Assembly (NCBI RefSeq): GCF_006227205.1
Contig: NZ_VCNG01000013.1
Location: 138,215-202,214, forward strand
Source: Pseudomonas sp. ICMP22404
GTDB lineage: Bacteria; Pseudomonadota; Gammaproteobacteria; Pseudomonadales; Pseudomonadaceae
DNA length: 64,000 nucleotides
Direction of reading: 5' to 3'
Position 1 is the first letter of the stretch; each line of letters opens with the position of its first letter. The notes below the pieces were generated by a model. The model did not search any database. It had not been told where the DNA came from and was given only the letters and a program-made list of their open reading frames with translations. Shown here piece after piece: positions 54,510 to 63,604 of the stretch. A program made the translations under genes and the position numbers.

Positions 54510-56105
54510 CTACTTCACCTGGGTGGTGGCGAAGTTGTTGGTGGTGAGCGGGCTAATGGAGTAGCCCTCTACGTTCTTGCGCATTGCCGTGAACATCCGG
54601 GTGTGGGCCATGCTGATCCACGGTTGGTCCTGGTTGAAAATCACCTGGGCCTGTTCATAGAGCTTGGTGCGCTCCTCGGGGTTCACTGTGGCGCGGGCCT
54701 GATCGATCAGCGCCTGGAATTTCTCGTTGCACCAGCGGGCGTAGTTTTCGCCGTTCTTGGCCGCCTCGCAACTGAGCATAGGCGTCAGGAAGTTATCCGG
54801 GTCGCCGTTATCGCCCGCCCATCCGGCGGAGACCATGTCGTGCTCGCCGTTTTTCGCGCGCTTGAGCATTTCGCCCCACTCCATGACGCGGATGTCGACC
54901 TTGATCCCGACTTTCGCCAGGTCAGCCTGCATCATCTGCGCGCCGAGCATCGGGTTGGGGTTGGTCGGGCCGCCGCCGTTGCGGGTGAACAGAGTGAACA
55001 CGGTGCCCTCCGGCACGCCGGCTTCCTTGAGCAACTGGCGGGCCTTGTCCAGGTCACGCGGCGGGTTCTTCAACTCGTGATTGAAGCCCAGCAGCGTCGG
55101 TGGGTAGGGGTTGACCGCGACGGTGGCGTTGCCCTTGCCGAACAGCGCGTTGACGTAGGCTTCCTTGTCGAAGGCGATGTCGATGGCTTTGCGCACCCGC
55201 ACATCGCTCATGTATTTGTGCTGGGTGTTCAGGGCGACGTAGGACACGGTCATGGCGTCCAGTTCATCGACTTTCAGGTTGGCGTCTTTCTTGATGCTCG
55301 GGATGTCATCGGGCTTGGGGTACAGCGCGACCTGGCACTCATTGGCCTTGAGCTTCTGCAGGCGCACGTTGTTGTCGGTGGCGATGGCCAGTACCAGTGC
55401 ATCGGCCGGCGGCTTGCCGCGGAAGTAGTCCGGGTTGGTCTTGAAGCGAACCTGGGCGTCCTTGTTGTAGCGCTGGAAGATGAACGGCCCGGTGCCGACC
55501 GGCTTGCTGTTGAGGTCGCCGGCCTTGTTGGCCTTGAGCAACTGGTCGGCGTATTCGGCCGGGTAGATCGAGGAGAAGGCCATGGCAACGTCGGCCAGGA
55601 ACGGCGCTTCGCGGCGGGTCAGGGTGAACTTGACCGTGTGTTCGTCGACTTTCTCGACGCTTTTCAACAGCTCTTTGAAGCCCATGCTTTCAAAGTAGGG
55701 GAAGCCCACGCTCGACAGTTTGTGCCACGGATGATTCGGGTCCAGCTGGCGCTGGAAGCTCCAGACCACATCGTCGGCGTTCATGTCGCGGGTCGGCTTG
55801 AAGTATTCGGTGGTATGGAACTTGACGCCTTTGCGCAGGTGGAACGTGTACGTCAGGCCATCGTCGCTGATGTCCCAGGACTCGGCCAGGCCTGGAATCA
55901 CTTCGGTGGTGCCGGGCTTGAAATCGACCAGGCGATTGAAAATGGTTTCCGCCACGGCGTCGGCAGTGACTGCAGTCGTGTACTGGACCATGTCGAAGCC
56001 TTCCGGGCTGGCTTCTGTGCAAACCACCAGGGGTTTGGCCGTGGCGCCAACGGCGACACTCAGCAGCGCAGCGGCGATGGCTGCGCGTAGGGGGATCATG
56101 TTCAT
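54510..56105 (-). CDS. dppA: Dipeptide-binding protein DppA (adjacent to dppBCDF)
   Basis: This periplasmic binding protein of family 5 is about 531 residues, with a signal peptide ending near VGATA-KPL. The mature start LVVCTEASPEGFDMVQYTTA and later TYTFHLRKGVKFHTTEYFKP are typical of DppA. The disulfide-forming cysteine pairs are expected from family members. ATG 56105 (MNMIPLRAA) was chosen since AGAGG lies 9 bases upstream; ATG 56111 is too close to it. It heads dppABCDF and differs more from the other three binding proteins here than they do from each other. Confidence 0.92.
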   Translation of the reverse strand: MNMIPLRAAIAAALLSVAVGATAKPLVVCTEASPEGFDMVQYTTAVTADAVAETIFNRLVDFKPGTTEVIPGLAESWDISDDGLTYTFHLRKGVKFHTTEYFKPTRDMNADDVVWSFQRQLDPNHPWHKLSSVGFPYFESMGFKELLKSVEKVDEHTVKFTLTRREAPFLADVAMAFSSIYPAEYADQLLKANKAGDLNSKPVGTGPFIFQRYNKDAQVRFKTNPDYFRGKPPADALVLAIATDNNVRLQKLKANECQVALYPKPDDIPSIKKDANLKVDELDAMTVSYVALNTQHKYMSDVRVRKAIDIAFDKEAYVNALFGKGNATVAVNPYPPTLLGFNHELKNPPRDLDKARQLLKEAGVPEGTVFTLFTRNGGGPTNPNPMLGAQMMQADLAKVGIKVDIRVMEWGEMLKRAKNGEHDMVSAGWAGDNGDPDNFLTPMLSCEAAKNGENYARWCNEKFQALIDQARATVNPEERTKLYEQAQVIFNQDQPWISMAHTRMFTAMRKNVEGYSISPLTTNNFATTQVK

Positions 56106-56138
56106 CGTCATATCCTCTGCAATCGGTGGAACGGCAAA

Positions 56139-56173
56139 GCCGGACGGCCGACCTCGTGAGTCGACCGTCCGGC
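56139..56173 (-). terminator. Terminator downstream of the porin gene
   Basis: GCCGGACGGCCGAC pairs with GTCGACCGTCCGGC (14 bp, one wobble, 7-base loop CTCGTGA) and runs into TTTGCC on the minus strand. It lies between the porin and dppA. Confidence 0.7.
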
Positions 56174-56180
56174 GCAGGGT

Positions 56181-57599
56181 TTACAGAATGTTGAACGGGA
56201 TGGTGGTGACGAGACGGAACTCGTTGAGGCTGCCGTCTGCCTGGTTTTCACTGGCGCGGTGCGCGGTGTAGGTCGCGCGGATCGCGGTGGCTTTCAGCGG
56301 GCCGCTCTGGACGGCATAGGATGCACCGATGCCGTATTCGTAGTGGTGCTCACCGTCCATCGACTGCACGCTGGCGTATTCGCCGCCCTTATAGTGTGTA
56401 CCGTCGATACCCCAACCGCGAGCCTGGTAAATGTTGAACTTCAGGCCCGGTACCCCGTACTCAGCCATGTTTAGGCCATAGGCAATCTGGAAAGATTTCT
56501 CGTTCGGTCCGTTGAAGTCCGACAGCAGGGAGTTGGCCAGGTAGATGCCGTTGGTTTCATGCAGGTAGTCGAAGTACTCGTTACCGTTCACTTCCTGATA
56601 GGAGAACGTCAGGCTATGGGCCTGATGGGCCAGGCCGAATGACAGGGAGTAAGTGTCATTGTCGATGTCGCCCAGTACGGCTTTACCCTCGTCCACGGTC
56701 TTGTAGTAGTTCAGGCCTGTGGTCAGGCTCAGTACTGAGCTGTCACCCAAGACGTGAGTGGCGCCAAAGTAGTATTGATTCCACATGTCTTCGGCCTGAG
56801 TGGCCCACAAGCTGGTGGTCAAACTAGCTAACGGCTGATAGCTGATACCGGCCGTATAAACATGATCGATTTCGACAAGATGGTCAGCATATTCAGCGCG
56901 GAATTTACGCTGGCTTTCCTCGGTACGAGGAGAGTTCCTGTCGAACGTGGCCAAATCAAACGATAGGTTCTCGAGTTCTTCGCTATGCAGACTCACACCT
57001 TGGAAGCTGGAAGGCAGTGCCCGGTTGCCGATCACGTCGACCATGGGGCTACTGAAGTTCTGGCGACCAGCGGTCAGCGTGGTGTTGGAAATACGCGCTT
57101 TGACATTAGCCAGGCCCAACTTGCTCCATTGGTCCTGAGCGTCACCGCCGTTCTCGGTCAGGGTGCGGTTGTTGCCTCGACCACCGACGCCTGGAATGGG
57201 TGCTCCGCCGTTACCAGATGCCAGGTTCTTGCGGTCGCGCTCCAGAGCAATAGCGTTGTAGGCAGCGACTTCGGTGCTGAAGCCAACAGTGCCTTCAGTG
57301 AAGCCGGAGTTATATTTGATGATGGTACCTTGCAGCCAGTTGATACGGCGGTCGGTCTGGCGTGTTTCGCCGTTCTGGCGGTAAGAGAGTTTCGCACCAC
57401 GCTTGAATTGCTCGTTGGCGTACCAGTTACGGGTCGAACCGGTCACCGATTGGCCTTCCACAAAACCCTTGGCTTCGCTTTGTGCGCTGGTGGTCTTGAG
57501 GGTCACCGGAGTAACCGCTTGGCTTTGCGACTCAGCATAAGCTGTCGCGGTAACGCTGCTGATGGCCAGGGCCAGTAACGCGGTGCTGCTCAATTTCAT
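56181..57599 (-). CDS. opdP: OprD-family outer-membrane porin, OpdP-like
   Basis: This substrate-specific outer-membrane channel of 472 residues has a signal peptide to about residue 22 (VTATAYAESQ). It starts the mature barrel with GFVEGQSVTGSTRNWYANEQ, the OprD-family pattern, followed by YRQNGETRQTDRRINWLQGT and IIKYNSGFTEGTVGF, and ends FRLVTTIPFNIL with alternating hydrophobic residues. Its place among dipeptide-binding genes matches P. aeruginosa OpdP (PA4501), which passes glycine-glutamate and related dipeptides. The OpdP name rests on family and context. Confidence 0.85.
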   Translation of the reverse strand: MKLSSTALLALAISSVTATAYAESQSQAVTPVTLKTTSAQSEAKGFVEGQSVTGSTRNWYANEQFKRGAKLSYRQNGETRQTDRRINWLQGTIIKYNSGFTEGTVGFSTEVAAYNAIALERDRKNLASGNGGAPIPGVGGRGNNRTLTENGGDAQDQWSKLGLANVKARISNTTLTAGRQNFSSPMVDVIGNRALPSSFQGVSLHSEELENLSFDLATFDRNSPRTEESQRKFRAEYADHLVEIDHVYTAGISYQPLASLTTSLWATQAEDMWNQYYFGATHVLGDSSVLSLTTGLNYYKTVDEGKAVLGDIDNDTYSLSFGLAHQAHSLTFSYQEVNGNEYFDYLHETNGIYLANSLLSDFNGPNEKSFQIAYGLNMAEYGVPGLKFNIYQARGWGIDGTHYKGGEYASVQSMDGEHHYEYGIGASYAVQSGPLKATAIRATYTAHRASENQADGSLNEFRLVTTIPFNIL

Positions 57600-57769
57600 G
57601 GGTAACGCTCCTTTTTCTTTCTTTTTAATGCCGGTCTTTTTTGGTGATACGGCTATCGGTTTTTACTACTGGCTACAGCTCGCAAACGTTTGCAGTGGGC
57701 CTGATCGGCAAATTACGGCAAGACGTCTGCGTGAAGGCCCGCAAGGGCCCTCGCTGTAGGACTAATCGG

Positions 57770-59374
57770 TTATGGGGTCAGGCTGACGCCCGAGAACACG
57801 TTGCGGCCGAAGGGGCTGACCTTGAATCCTTCGACTTTGGCACTCAGCGGCTGGTTGACCGTCGAGTGGGCAACAGGGGTGATCGGCACTTGCTGCTTGA
57901 GCAACTGCTGGGCCTGTTTGTAGAGCACGGTGCGCTGGTCGCGGTCGGTGACGACCTTGGCCTGCTTGATCAGCTTGTCGTAATCCTGGTCGCACCACAT
58001 GGAGTAGTTGTTGCCACCAATGGCGTCGCAGCTGTACAGCGTGCCCAGCCAGTTGTCCGGGTCACCGTTGTCGCCGGTCCAGCCGATCAGGCTGATGTCG
58101 TGCTCACCGTTCTTGGTGCGCTTGATGTATTCGCCCCATTCATAGCTGACGATCTTTACTTTCAAACCGATCTTGGCCCAGTCGGCCTGGAGCATTTCGG
58201 CCATCAGCTTGGCGTTGGGGTTGTACGGGCGTTGTACGGGCATGGCCCAGAGGGTGATTTCGGTGCCTTCCTTGACCCCGGCGGCCTTGAGCAACTCCTT
58301 GGCTTTTTCCGGATCGTAGGCAGCGTCCTTGATCGTGTCGTCGTAGGACCACTGGGTCGGTGGCATGGCGTTGACCGCCAGTTGCCCCGCGCCCTGGTAC
58401 ACGGCGTTGAGGATGGCCTGTTTGTTCACTGCCATGTCCAGCGCACGGCGCACTTCGACCTGGTCGAACGGTTTGTGGCGGGTGTTATAGGCGATGTAGC
58501 CGAGGTTGAAACCAGGCTTCTCGATCAACTGCAGCTTGGGATCGTTCTTCAATGCGGGTACATCGGCCGGGCGCGGATGCAGGGTAATCTGGCACTCGTT
58601 GGCTTTGAGCTTCTGTACTCGCACGGAGGCGTCGGTGTTGATCGAGAAGATCAGATTCTTCAGCTTGACCCGCTCCGGCGCCCAATAATGGGTGTTGGCG
58701 ACGTAACGGATGTTGGAGTCCTTCTGGTAGCTCTTGAACTCGAACGGGCCGGTGCCGATGGGTTTCTGATTGATGTCGCTCGGCTTGCCGCTCTTGAGCA
58801 ACTGCTCGGCATATTCGGCCGACAGGATCGCGGCGAAGCTCATGGCGATGTTCTGGATGAACGCGGCATCGACACTGTTGAGGGTCATGACCACGGTCAG
58901 CGGTCCGGTCTTCTCCACCTTGGCGATGTTCTTGTTCAGGCTCATGCCGTTGAAGTACGGGAATTCGGTGGCGTAGGCCTTGCGGAACGGATGCTGCGGA
59001 TCGAGCATGCGGTTGAAGGTGAACAGCACATCGTCGGCGTTGAAGTCCCGGGTCGGCGTGAAGTAGTCGGTGCTATGGAATTTCACCCCTTCGCGCAGGT
59101 GGAAGGTGTATTTCAGGCCGTCTTCGGAAATCTCCCAACTTGTCGCGAGACCCGGTACGACATTGGTCGCGCCCTTTTCAAACTCGGCCAGGCGGTTGTA
59201 CAGCGGCTCGGCGGCATCGTTATCGGTGGCGGTCGTGTATTGCGCCGTGTCGAAGCCGGCGGGGCTGCCTTCGGAGCAGAACACCAGGCTACCGCCAGCG
59301 GCGGCTTGGGCCACGGATGTCGCGGCCAGCAGGCCGGTACTCAGCAACGCAGAAAAAACCAGGGTATGGCGCAT
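57770..59374 (-). CDS. DppA-like peptide-binding protein, second copy
   Basis: This periplasmic binding protein of 534 residues has the signal peptide MRHTLVFSALLSTGLLAATS ending near AQA-AAG. The mature part has SLVFCSEGSPAGFDTAQYTT, FHLREGVKFHSTDYFTPTRD and the C-terminal AHSTVNQPLSAKVEGFKVSP. ATG 59374 follows GAGGGAG; in-frame codons up to 59452 lack a site. It lies 170 bases before the porin gene on the same strand. A different peptide preference from DppA is likely, as seen for the several P. aeruginosa DppA paralogues, but cannot be read here. Confidence 0.9.
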   Translation of the reverse strand: MRHTLVFSALLSTGLLAATSVAQAAAGGSLVFCSEGSPAGFDTAQYTTATDNDAAEPLYNRLAEFEKGATNVVPGLATSWEISEDGLKYTFHLREGVKFHSTDYFTPTRDFNADDVLFTFNRMLDPQHPFRKAYATEFPYFNGMSLNKNIAKVEKTGPLTVVMTLNSVDAAFIQNIAMSFAAILSAEYAEQLLKSGKPSDINQKPIGTGPFEFKSYQKDSNIRYVANTHYWAPERVKLKNLIFSINTDASVRVQKLKANECQITLHPRPADVPALKNDPKLQLIEKPGFNLGYIAYNTRHKPFDQVEVRRALDMAVNKQAILNAVYQGAGQLAVNAMPPTQWSYDDTIKDAAYDPEKAKELLKAAGVKEGTEITLWAMPVQRPYNPNAKLMAEMLQADWAKIGLKVKIVSYEWGEYIKRTKNGEHDISLIGWTGDNGDPDNWLGTLYSCDAIGGNNYSMWCDQDYDKLIKQAKVVTDRDQRTVLYKQAQQLLKQQVPITPVAHSTVNQPLSAKVEGFKVSPFGRNVFSGVSLTP

Positions 59375-59640
59375 GACGCTCCCTCTTTCGTTCGGGGTGT
59401 TAAACAGTGAACCGGCGTCCATCCGGGAACAGGTCCGGGGCACTGAGTTCATTCCATTGCGTGCAGCAATGCCACAGGGTCAGCAGGTCTGCCAGATTCC
59501 AACGGTACGGCCGTGGGTTTGGCAGTCAATGCGTAACGTCTGAAAGACTTGTGAGAAAGAGCGATACGTCCTCAAGCAGCTGCCGTAATGCGCAGATGTT
59601 TTTGGAGGTAGGCGATTTCCTGGGTCTTGGCTGATAAAAC

Positions 59641-59668
59641 AACGGCGCCGTCAGGAGACGCCGCCGTT
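59641..59668 (-). terminator. Terminator after the third binding-protein gene
   Basis: AACGGCG pairs with CGCCGTT, with a further 4 bp inside, followed by GTTTTAT on the minus strand. The remaining roughly 265 bases (59375-59640) before the next gene show no coding signal and presumably carry its promoter. Confidence 0.6.
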
Positions 59669-59675
59669 GCATACC

Positions 59676-61301
59676 TCAGTTGCTGACGCTGACGCCGTAG
59701 AAGGAGTTCAAGCCAAATGGGCTGATCTTGAAGTCCTGCACGTTGGCGCGCATGGGTTGATACACCGTCGAGTGAGCGATAGGTGTCATTGGCACGGCAT
59801 CCTTGAGGACGTGTTGTGCCTGTTTGTACAGTTCGGTGCGCTTGGCCTGATCGGTGGTGCGCTTGGCTTCCTTGACCAGACCGTCGAATTTCTTGTCGCA
59901 CCATTTGGAGAAGTTGTTGCCGGACAGCGAGTCGCAGCCGAACAGCACGTTGAGCCAGTTGTCCGGGTCACCGTTGTCGCCGCTCCAGCCAATGATCATC
60001 GCCTGGTTCTCGCCGCCTTTGGAACGCTTGATGTACTCGCCCCATTCGTAGCTGACGATGTTGACGTTCAGGCCGATCTTCTTCCAGTCGGACTGCAGCA
60101 TTTCAGCCATCAACTTGGCGTTCGGGTTGTACGGACGCTGCACCGGCATAGCCCACAGGGTAATGTTGGTGCCTTCCTTGACGCCGGCTTCCTTGAGCAG
60201 CGCCTTGGCTTTCTCAGGGTCGTACTTGGCGTCCTTGATGGTGGTGTCGTAGGACCACTGGGTTGGCGGCATGGCGTTGACCGCCAGCTGGCCGGCGCCT
60301 TGGTAGACCGAGTCGATGATCTGCGGCTTGTTGACCGCCATGTCCAATGCCTGGCGGACTTTCAGGTCAGCCAGCACGTTCGGCTCGTTGCTGCCCTTGA
60401 TCTTGTCCATCACGTTATAGGCGATGTAACCCAGGTTGAAGCCCGCTTGGTCGGGCATCTTCAGGGCCTTGTCTTCCTTCAGGGCCTTGAGGTCGGCCGG
60501 GCGCGGGAAGAGGGTGATCTGGCATTCGTTTTTCTTGAGTTTCTGCATGCGCACCGACGGATCGGTGGTGATGGCGAAGATCAGGTTGTCGATCTTCACG
60601 TCGTCAGGCTTCCAGTAGTCCTTGTTCCCGGTGTAGCGGATATTGGAGTCTTTCTGGTAGCTCTTGAACACGAACGGACCAGTGCCGACGGGCTTCTGGT
60701 TGATGTCGGGAGCCTTGCCTTCCTTGAGTAACTGGGCGGCGTATTCGGCGGACTGGATCGAGGCGAAGCTCATGGCCATGTTCTGGATGAACGCGGCATC
60801 GACGTCCTTGAGGGTGAACTTGACGGTGTGGTCGTCGACTTTATCGATATGGGTGATGTTGGTGTCCATCCCCATGTCGGTGAAGTACGGGAACTCGGTC
60901 GGATACGCCTTACGGAACGGATCGTCCTTGTTGATCATGCGGTTGAAGGTGAACAGCACGTCGTCGGCGTTGAAGGTACGGGTCGGCTTGAAGTACGGGG
61001 TGGTGTGGAACTTGACGCCTTCACGCAGGTGGAAGGTGTAGGTCAGGCCGTCTTCGGAAATGTCCCACTTGGTCGCCAGGCCAGGAATCACAGCGGTGCC
61101 GCCGCGTTCGAACTGGGTCAGACGGTTGAACATGGTTTCTGCAGAGGCGTCGAAGTCGGTTCCGGTGGTGTATTGACCCGGGTCGAAACCCGCCGGGCTG
61201 CCCTCGGAGCAGAACACCAGGTTAGTCGCCGCTTGGGCGAAGGGAGCACTGGCTAATAGGCTTGCGCCGACTAAAAACGGAATGACCGCGTGTTTAAGCA
61301 T
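59676..61301 (-). CDS. DppA-like peptide-binding protein, third copy
   Basis: This periplasmic binding protein of 541 residues has a signal peptide ending near AQA-ATN. The mature start NLVFCSEGSPAGFDPGQYTT and the end IAHSTVYQPMRANVQDFKIS parallel the second copy. An insertion around residue 300 (DKIKGSNEPNVLADLKVRQA) distinguishes it. ATG 61301 follows GAGGCC. Its own terminator and a 301-base gap downstream show that it is a separate transcription unit from the second copy. Confidence 0.9.
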   Translation of the reverse strand: MLKHAVIPFLVGASLLASAPFAQAATNLVFCSEGSPAGFDPGQYTTGTDFDASAETMFNRLTQFERGGTAVIPGLATKWDISEDGLTYTFHLREGVKFHTTPYFKPTRTFNADDVLFTFNRMINKDDPFRKAYPTEFPYFTDMGMDTNITHIDKVDDHTVKFTLKDVDAAFIQNMAMSFASIQSAEYAAQLLKEGKAPDINQKPVGTGPFVFKSYQKDSNIRYTGNKDYWKPDDVKIDNLIFAITTDPSVRMQKLKKNECQITLFPRPADLKALKEDKALKMPDQAGFNLGYIAYNVMDKIKGSNEPNVLADLKVRQALDMAVNKPQIIDSVYQGAGQLAVNAMPPTQWSYDTTIKDAKYDPEKAKALLKEAGVKEGTNITLWAMPVQRPYNPNAKLMAEMLQSDWKKIGLNVNIVSYEWGEYIKRSKGGENQAMIIGWSGDNGDPDNWLNVLFGCDSLSGNNFSKWCDKKFDGLVKEAKRTTDQAKRTELYKQAQHVLKDAVPMTPIAHSTVYQPMRANVQDFKISPFGLNSFYGVSVSN

Positions 61302-61514
61302 GTTGGCCTCATGATTTGTTGTCATTTTTGGATTTGAGGGCGACCTCGTGAGTCGTCCTGCGGATACTTATGCAGGCCCCATACCCAATGCAAGATCAAG
61401 AGCGGTTACAGATCTGAAACAGTGGCACGAACGTACCTTAATGTCGCATCTGTGTAAGTTCTGACGCAGTTGATCGTTTGCGCCGGTTTTTTTGGTGCAA
61501 ACATTGCTTTTAAA

Positions 61515-61542
61515 CGGTGCGCTACGAGCTTATCGCGCACCG
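61515..61542 (-). terminator. Terminator after the fourth binding-protein gene
   Basis: CGGTGCGC pairs with GCGCACCG around a 12-base loop, followed on the minus strand by TTTAAAAG. The gap 61302-61556 holds nothing else recognisable. Confidence 0.65.
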
Positions 61543-61556
61543 GGTTGGGGCGGGTT

Positions 61557-63158
61557 CTACTGTTGCAAACCCACGCCGTAGAAGGGTGTGAGGCCAAATG
61601 GGCTGAGTTTGAAATCCACGACTTTTTTGTTTATCGGCTGGAATACCGTGGAGTTGGCAATCGGCGTGATGGGCACCTGTTGCTTGAGAATCTTTTGCGC
61701 CTGCCGGTACAGGTCGATCCGTTGCTGGCGGTCGGTCGAGACCTTGGCTTGCTGGATCAGCTTGTCGTAGGCCGGGTCGCACCACTTGGCGTAATTGCTG
61801 CCCTTGACCGCCGCGCAGCTGTAGAGCACGCCGAGCCAGTTGTCCGGATCGCCGTTGTCGCCGGTCCAGCCGTAGATCATCGCGTCGTGTTCGCCGTTCT
61901 TGGCGCGCTTGATGTACTCACCCCACTCATAACTGACGATGTTGGCCTTGATGCCGATTTTCGCCCAATCCTGCTGGATCATCTGCGCCGACATCCGCGC
62001 GTTGGGGTTGGAGGCGCGTTGCACCGTCATCGCCCATAAATTGAGGGTGGTACCGGGTGCCACCCCGGCTTCCTTGAGTAGCGCCTTGGCCTTGGTCACG
62101 TCGTGGGGAGCGTCCTTGATAGCCAGGTCGAATGACCACTGGGCCGGCGGCAGGGCGTTCTGGGCCAGTTGCCCGGCGCTCTGGTACACCGCCTTGATGA
62201 TCGCCGGTTTGTCGATGGCCATGTCCAGCGCCTGGCGGACCTTGAGCTGGTCCAGGGGCGGGTGCGTGACGTTGTAGGCGAGGAAACCCAGGTTGAATCC
62301 CGGTTGCTTGAGCACTTGCAGGTTCGGGTCCTGTTCCATCACTTCGATGTCCGCCGGACGCGGGTAGCCGCTGACCTGGCATTCGTTGCGCTTGAGCTTT
62401 TGCAGGCGCACGGCGGCGTCGGGGGTGATGGAAAAGATCAGGTTATCGATTCTCACATCCTCGGGTTTCCAGTAGGCCGTGTTGGCGGCGTAGCGGATCT
62501 GCGAGTCCTTCTGGTAGCGCTTGAACACGAACGGGCCGGTGCCGACGGGTTTCTGGTTGAGGTCGCCGGCCTTGCCTTCCTTCAACAACTGCGCCGCGTA
62601 TTCGGCGGACTGCACGGAGGCGAAACTCATCGCCAGGTTCTGCACGAACGCGGCGTCGACGTTGTTCAGGTTGAAGCGCACGGTGTGCTCGTCGACTTTC
62701 TCGACGCTCTTGATCGTGGTGTTCAGACCCATGTCGGTGAAGTAGGGCGACTCGGTCGGGTAGGCCTGGCGGAACGGTTGCTGCGGATCGAGCAGGCGCT
62801 GGAAGGTGAACACCACGTCGTCGGCGTTGAAGTCGCGGGTGGGGGTGAAATAGTCGGTGGTGTGGAACTTCACACCGTCGCGCAGGTGGAAGGTGTAGAC
62901 CAGGCCATCGGCGGAGACATCCCAGCTCGTCGCCAACCCCGGCTCGACTTCGGTGCCGCCGCGCTTGAACTGGGTGAGACGGTTGAAGACGGTTTCGGCC
63001 GAGGCGTCGAAGTCGGTGCCACTGGTGTACTGGCTGGGGTCGAACCCAGCGGGGCTGGCTTCGGAGCAGTAGACCAGGGTAGTGGCGGCCTGGGCCAGCG
63101 GGGCGCAGCCGATCAGGGCGAGGGTGAGCAGCAATGGTTGGAAAGTGGTTCTGTCCAT
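61557..63158 (-). CDS. DppA-like peptide-binding protein, fourth copy
   Basis: This periplasmic binding protein of 533 residues has a signal peptide ending near LAQA-ATT. It has TLVYCSEASPAGFDPSQYTS, FHLRDGVKFHTTDYFTPTRD, PVGTGPFVFKRYQKDSQIRY and the end IANSTVFQPINKKVVDFKLS. ATG 63158 follows AAGGGA. It is the first gene of the minus-strand peptide locus in the direction of transcription. It is close to the third copy in length and wording, which suggests tandem duplication followed by divergence. Confidence 0.9.
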   Translation of the reverse strand: MDRTTFQPLLLTLALIGCAPLAQAATTLVYCSEASPAGFDPSQYTSGTDFDASAETVFNRLTQFKRGGTEVEPGLATSWDVSADGLVYTFHLRDGVKFHTTDYFTPTRDFNADDVVFTFQRLLDPQQPFRQAYPTESPYFTDMGLNTTIKSVEKVDEHTVRFNLNNVDAAFVQNLAMSFASVQSAEYAAQLLKEGKAGDLNQKPVGTGPFVFKRYQKDSQIRYAANTAYWKPEDVRIDNLIFSITPDAAVRLQKLKRNECQVSGYPRPADIEVMEQDPNLQVLKQPGFNLGFLAYNVTHPPLDQLKVRQALDMAIDKPAIIKAVYQSAGQLAQNALPPAQWSFDLAIKDAPHDVTKAKALLKEAGVAPGTTLNLWAMTVQRASNPNARMSAQMIQQDWAKIGIKANIVSYEWGEYIKRAKNGEHDAMIYGWTGDNGDPDNWLGVLYSCAAVKGSNYAKWCDPAYDKLIQQAKVSTDRQQRIDLYRQAQKILKQQVPITPIANSTVFQPINKKVVDFKLSPFGLTPFYGVGLQQ

Positions 63159-63439
63159 GAAATCCCTTGGGGCGTGGTGACGGTTTTCATGGAGAGTAGC
63201 TTTGTGGGTGGGAGAGGGGGAAATATCCAAAAGTGAGGGGGACCGTTGGGTTTAGGTATAGCTGGGGTGGACGGGGATGAGTTGGTCTTATCGCTGACCT
63301 GTTTCCGGCGGTCTCCCTGATCTAATTGTGAGAGCGATTCTGCGCGCGAGGAGGTGTGTAGGGTCAGATTCTATCTCGGGCTCCGTAACCCACGATTTTG
63401 GCAATAGTCTCGCCGCAGCTTTGCTTTAGCACTAATTCA

Positions 63440-63468
63440 TTGACGCCAGAATAATGGCTATCTAATAT
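63440..63468 (+). promoter_or_regulatory. Sigma-70-like promoter upstream of the exoprotein gene
   Basis: TTGACG (63440-63445) and TAATAT (63463-63468) are 17 bases apart, 137 bases before the start codon of the two-partner-secretion gene, in a locally A/T-rich stretch. The rest of the 446-base gap (63159-63604) shows no gene I trust. Confidence 0.45.
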
Positions 63469-63604
63469 CGCGCCACTATTTTGATGCCACTGCTCTGCCG
63501 AGGTGATCGTGACTCCCCTTCGGTGTGAGGTCGTGTCTGGTTCTGCTGCTGGCTGACTTGCGCACGGATGCACTCTTTTGAATTCTGCTACATGGGACTT
63601 GAAC

